Assembly: GCA_026986135.1 (NCBI GenBank)
Contig: JALSPD010000166.1
Span: 1 to 6,937 of the forward strand
Direction: 5' to 3'
Length of the DNA stretch: 6,937 bases
DNA from: DHVE2 group archaeon
GTDB taxonomy: Archaea > Thermoplasmatota > Thermoplasmata > Thermoplasmatales > Aciduliprofundaceae
Part shown: positions 6,901 through 6,937 of the stretch, one piece after another
Layout: the number at the start of each line of letters is the position of its first letter
Position numbering within the stretch: position 1 is the stretch's first letter
Position numbers and translations under genes: made by a program
Notes under the pieces: model-generated
Seen by the model: only the letters and a program-made list of their open reading frames with translations
The model's database searches: none
Told to the model about the DNA's origin: nothing

Positions 6901-6937
6901 GATTGAACATAATAGTGGTGCCATCAGCGATATTTGT
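3903..6937 (+). CDS. Large exported TSP3-like calcium-binding repeat protein, 3' end missing
   Basis: The frame is open for 1011 codons to the right edge, with no stop. Residues 1-20 (MKYIKIITIILLGLLVLSSG) are a signal peptide. Residues about 50-200 are strand- and Tyr-rich, perhaps propeller-like, and carry five N-glycosylation sequons between 56 and 98. Residues about 268-385 look like a beta-sandwich. Residues 394-647 hold one degenerate and nine good DxDxDGxxD loops, often separated by G(T/L/F)NP, as in thrombospondin type 3 repeats of bacteria and archaea; these bind calcium through the Asp side chains. A second strand-rich domain (about 653-753) interrupts the series, three more loops follow (759-835), then a third strand-rich domain from 841. 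Only Cys34 and Cys845 are present. The sense strand is purine-rich (GTG, AAG, GGA, GGG). No catalytic domain is visible. A surface, adhesive or S-layer-associated role is inference; an enzyme domain could lie beyond the edge. Confidence 0.88.
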   Translation, partial: MKYIKIITIILLGLLVLSSGSGLVKGKKPEGSPCYSNWEMSDVGSYYGDLRMGIDNGSVVIMSGNRSYITSDMVSFTTDERNGTGDNDTDIYRWSNGTYTVLAGDGGIWVSRDGDYDWYRHYDVEARKAFLNGPYLYFVNSSGVYRVLYRVREAAIERYMEGVGDYYAIVDPAGYEHEVWEKNGVVWYRNNVPNIYGLLDAMPINESLKDELKFYFDYDLYDVARGVVKNITVSGYRGEWLKELLLWKIYYTEIDPTLPDSNVYNPKNAIVYTFPAYGISGDLTLKFKASYHDEAGDPAKWNVGGSGGPLLKGIVHLKVYLNGHMVKDLELDQGDTWYSKTVTLKSSYIKRSRSELNELKFVYVKEWKTSSKGFNGGKIAVEWIKKGSSDIFSDSDRDALGLAWEKYYGTNPSKWDTDGDGLSDGTEIKGWKTKINGYWVRVKSDPKKRDSDSDGLDDKSEKNIGTNPKNWDSDGDKMKDDWEWRYGLNPKSKKGVDGKDGDKDGDGLSNYEEYERGTYPNNGDSDGDGMPDGWEVEYGFNPMSKYDGTKDADNDGLINRDEYSHGTDPRDGDTDGDGLSDGFEVNDGWTAWWYDSTGKKHTKHVNPSPVLTDSDGDGLNDKEEYQKRLNPLANDTDGDGVMDGNEYYTRVYEYGVRVYFNSASTISLRWKEDNYAIDVKDARVIVGLRGDGEKAYGDIYYGGTKIKSFSTNGVKYEDVNISRYVGKSWRVIKLHVSGKGWVESFKVIIVEESDTHKYDTDGDGLSDGYEVKGLSGYITSPVSQDTDGDGIRDDWEIKGWMWNYNKKVKYRDTNGFHTDPLSNDTDGDGYSDDVDANPLKNLVLCMLVNKYTYSGTTQKFVGLWAKWELNGESGSVKYYTSHRSVSDLSGYVYWFDIPDDIHTVISVRSAAFYNNWGDKKLGDWSGSFAIRNNYKYYITKSGDDPAYDFNVEYWVYPLDRVHTIGVYNDSYYKGGHYLYSGKYYILYVESTSTKGIVGKGLNIIVVPSAIF
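5082..5843 (+). repeat. First block of TSP3-like calcium-binding loops (about ten units)
   Basis: Loops begin at residues 394 (degenerate, DSDRDALG), 416, 450, 472, 502, 524, 551, 573, 613 and 635. Spacing varies from 22 to 40 residues. In DNA, ACGGATGGAGATGG recurs exactly at 5151, 5622 and 5808, so there is similarity at the nucleotide level too. The loop at 472 has Lys where Gly is usual (DSDGDKMKD), and the one at 450 has Ser for Gly (DSDSDGLDD). Confidence 0.85.
6177..6407 (+). repeat. Second block of TSP3-like calcium-binding loops (three units)
   Basis: Loops begin at residues 759 (DTDGDGLSD), 785 (DTDGDGIRD) and 824 (DTDGDGYSD). They resume after a roughly 100-residue strand-rich insertion. 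All three keep the consensus Asp positions, and the DNA core ACAGATGGAGATGG at 6180 and 6258 differs by one base from the core in the first block. Confidence 0.85.

Overview
The window reads as archaeal DNA from a thermophilic or acid-hydrothermal lineage. Coding is AT-leaning and rich in ATA (Ile) and AGG/AGA (Arg). Starts are preceded by GGTG or AGGAGGTG ribosome sites and by AT-rich TATA-like boxes at archaeal spacing rather than by bacterial -35/-10 pairs. The protein families are ones common in archaea: an AF1577-like radical SAM/SPASM enzyme, an SbcD/Mre11-related phosphoesterase, a small Mrp/Nbp35 ATPase and a large exported TSP3-repeat protein. A Thermoplasmatota member such as an Aciduliprofundum-like archaeon is a reasonable guess, but the genus cannot be proven from this window.

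Layout, left to right: (1) a minus-strand gene cut by the left edge encodes an exported protein whose visible C-terminal end begins a clostripain-type (C11) cysteine peptidase domain; (2) a 183-bp divergent intergenic region; (3) a plus-strand pair, a radical SAM/SPASM peptide-modifying-type enzyme followed after 39 bp by a calcineurin-like phosphoesterase that starts with GTG; (4) a minus-strand Mrp-type P-loop ATPase whose 3' end overlaps that of the phosphoesterase by 35 bp; (5) a 208-bp divergent intergenic region with two promoters and several palindromes; (6) a plus-strand gene running off the right edge. That last gene encodes an exported protein of more than 1011 residues with a dense series of calcium-binding TSP3-like loops, broken by one non-repeat domain and followed by another. 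Both edge genes lack a stop codon inside the window.

The cytoplasmic genes (radical SAM, phosphoesterase, Mrp) form the core and two large exported proteins flank them. The points most worth a second look are the Mrp protein without the CxxC cluster-binding motif, the radical SAM/SPASM enzyme with a complete seven-cysteine signature but no visible peptide substrate and a C11 peptidase facing away from it, and the modular architecture of the TSP3 protein. No RNA gene, insertion sequence or CRISPR array is visible, and no gene-free stretch exceeds about 210 bp.
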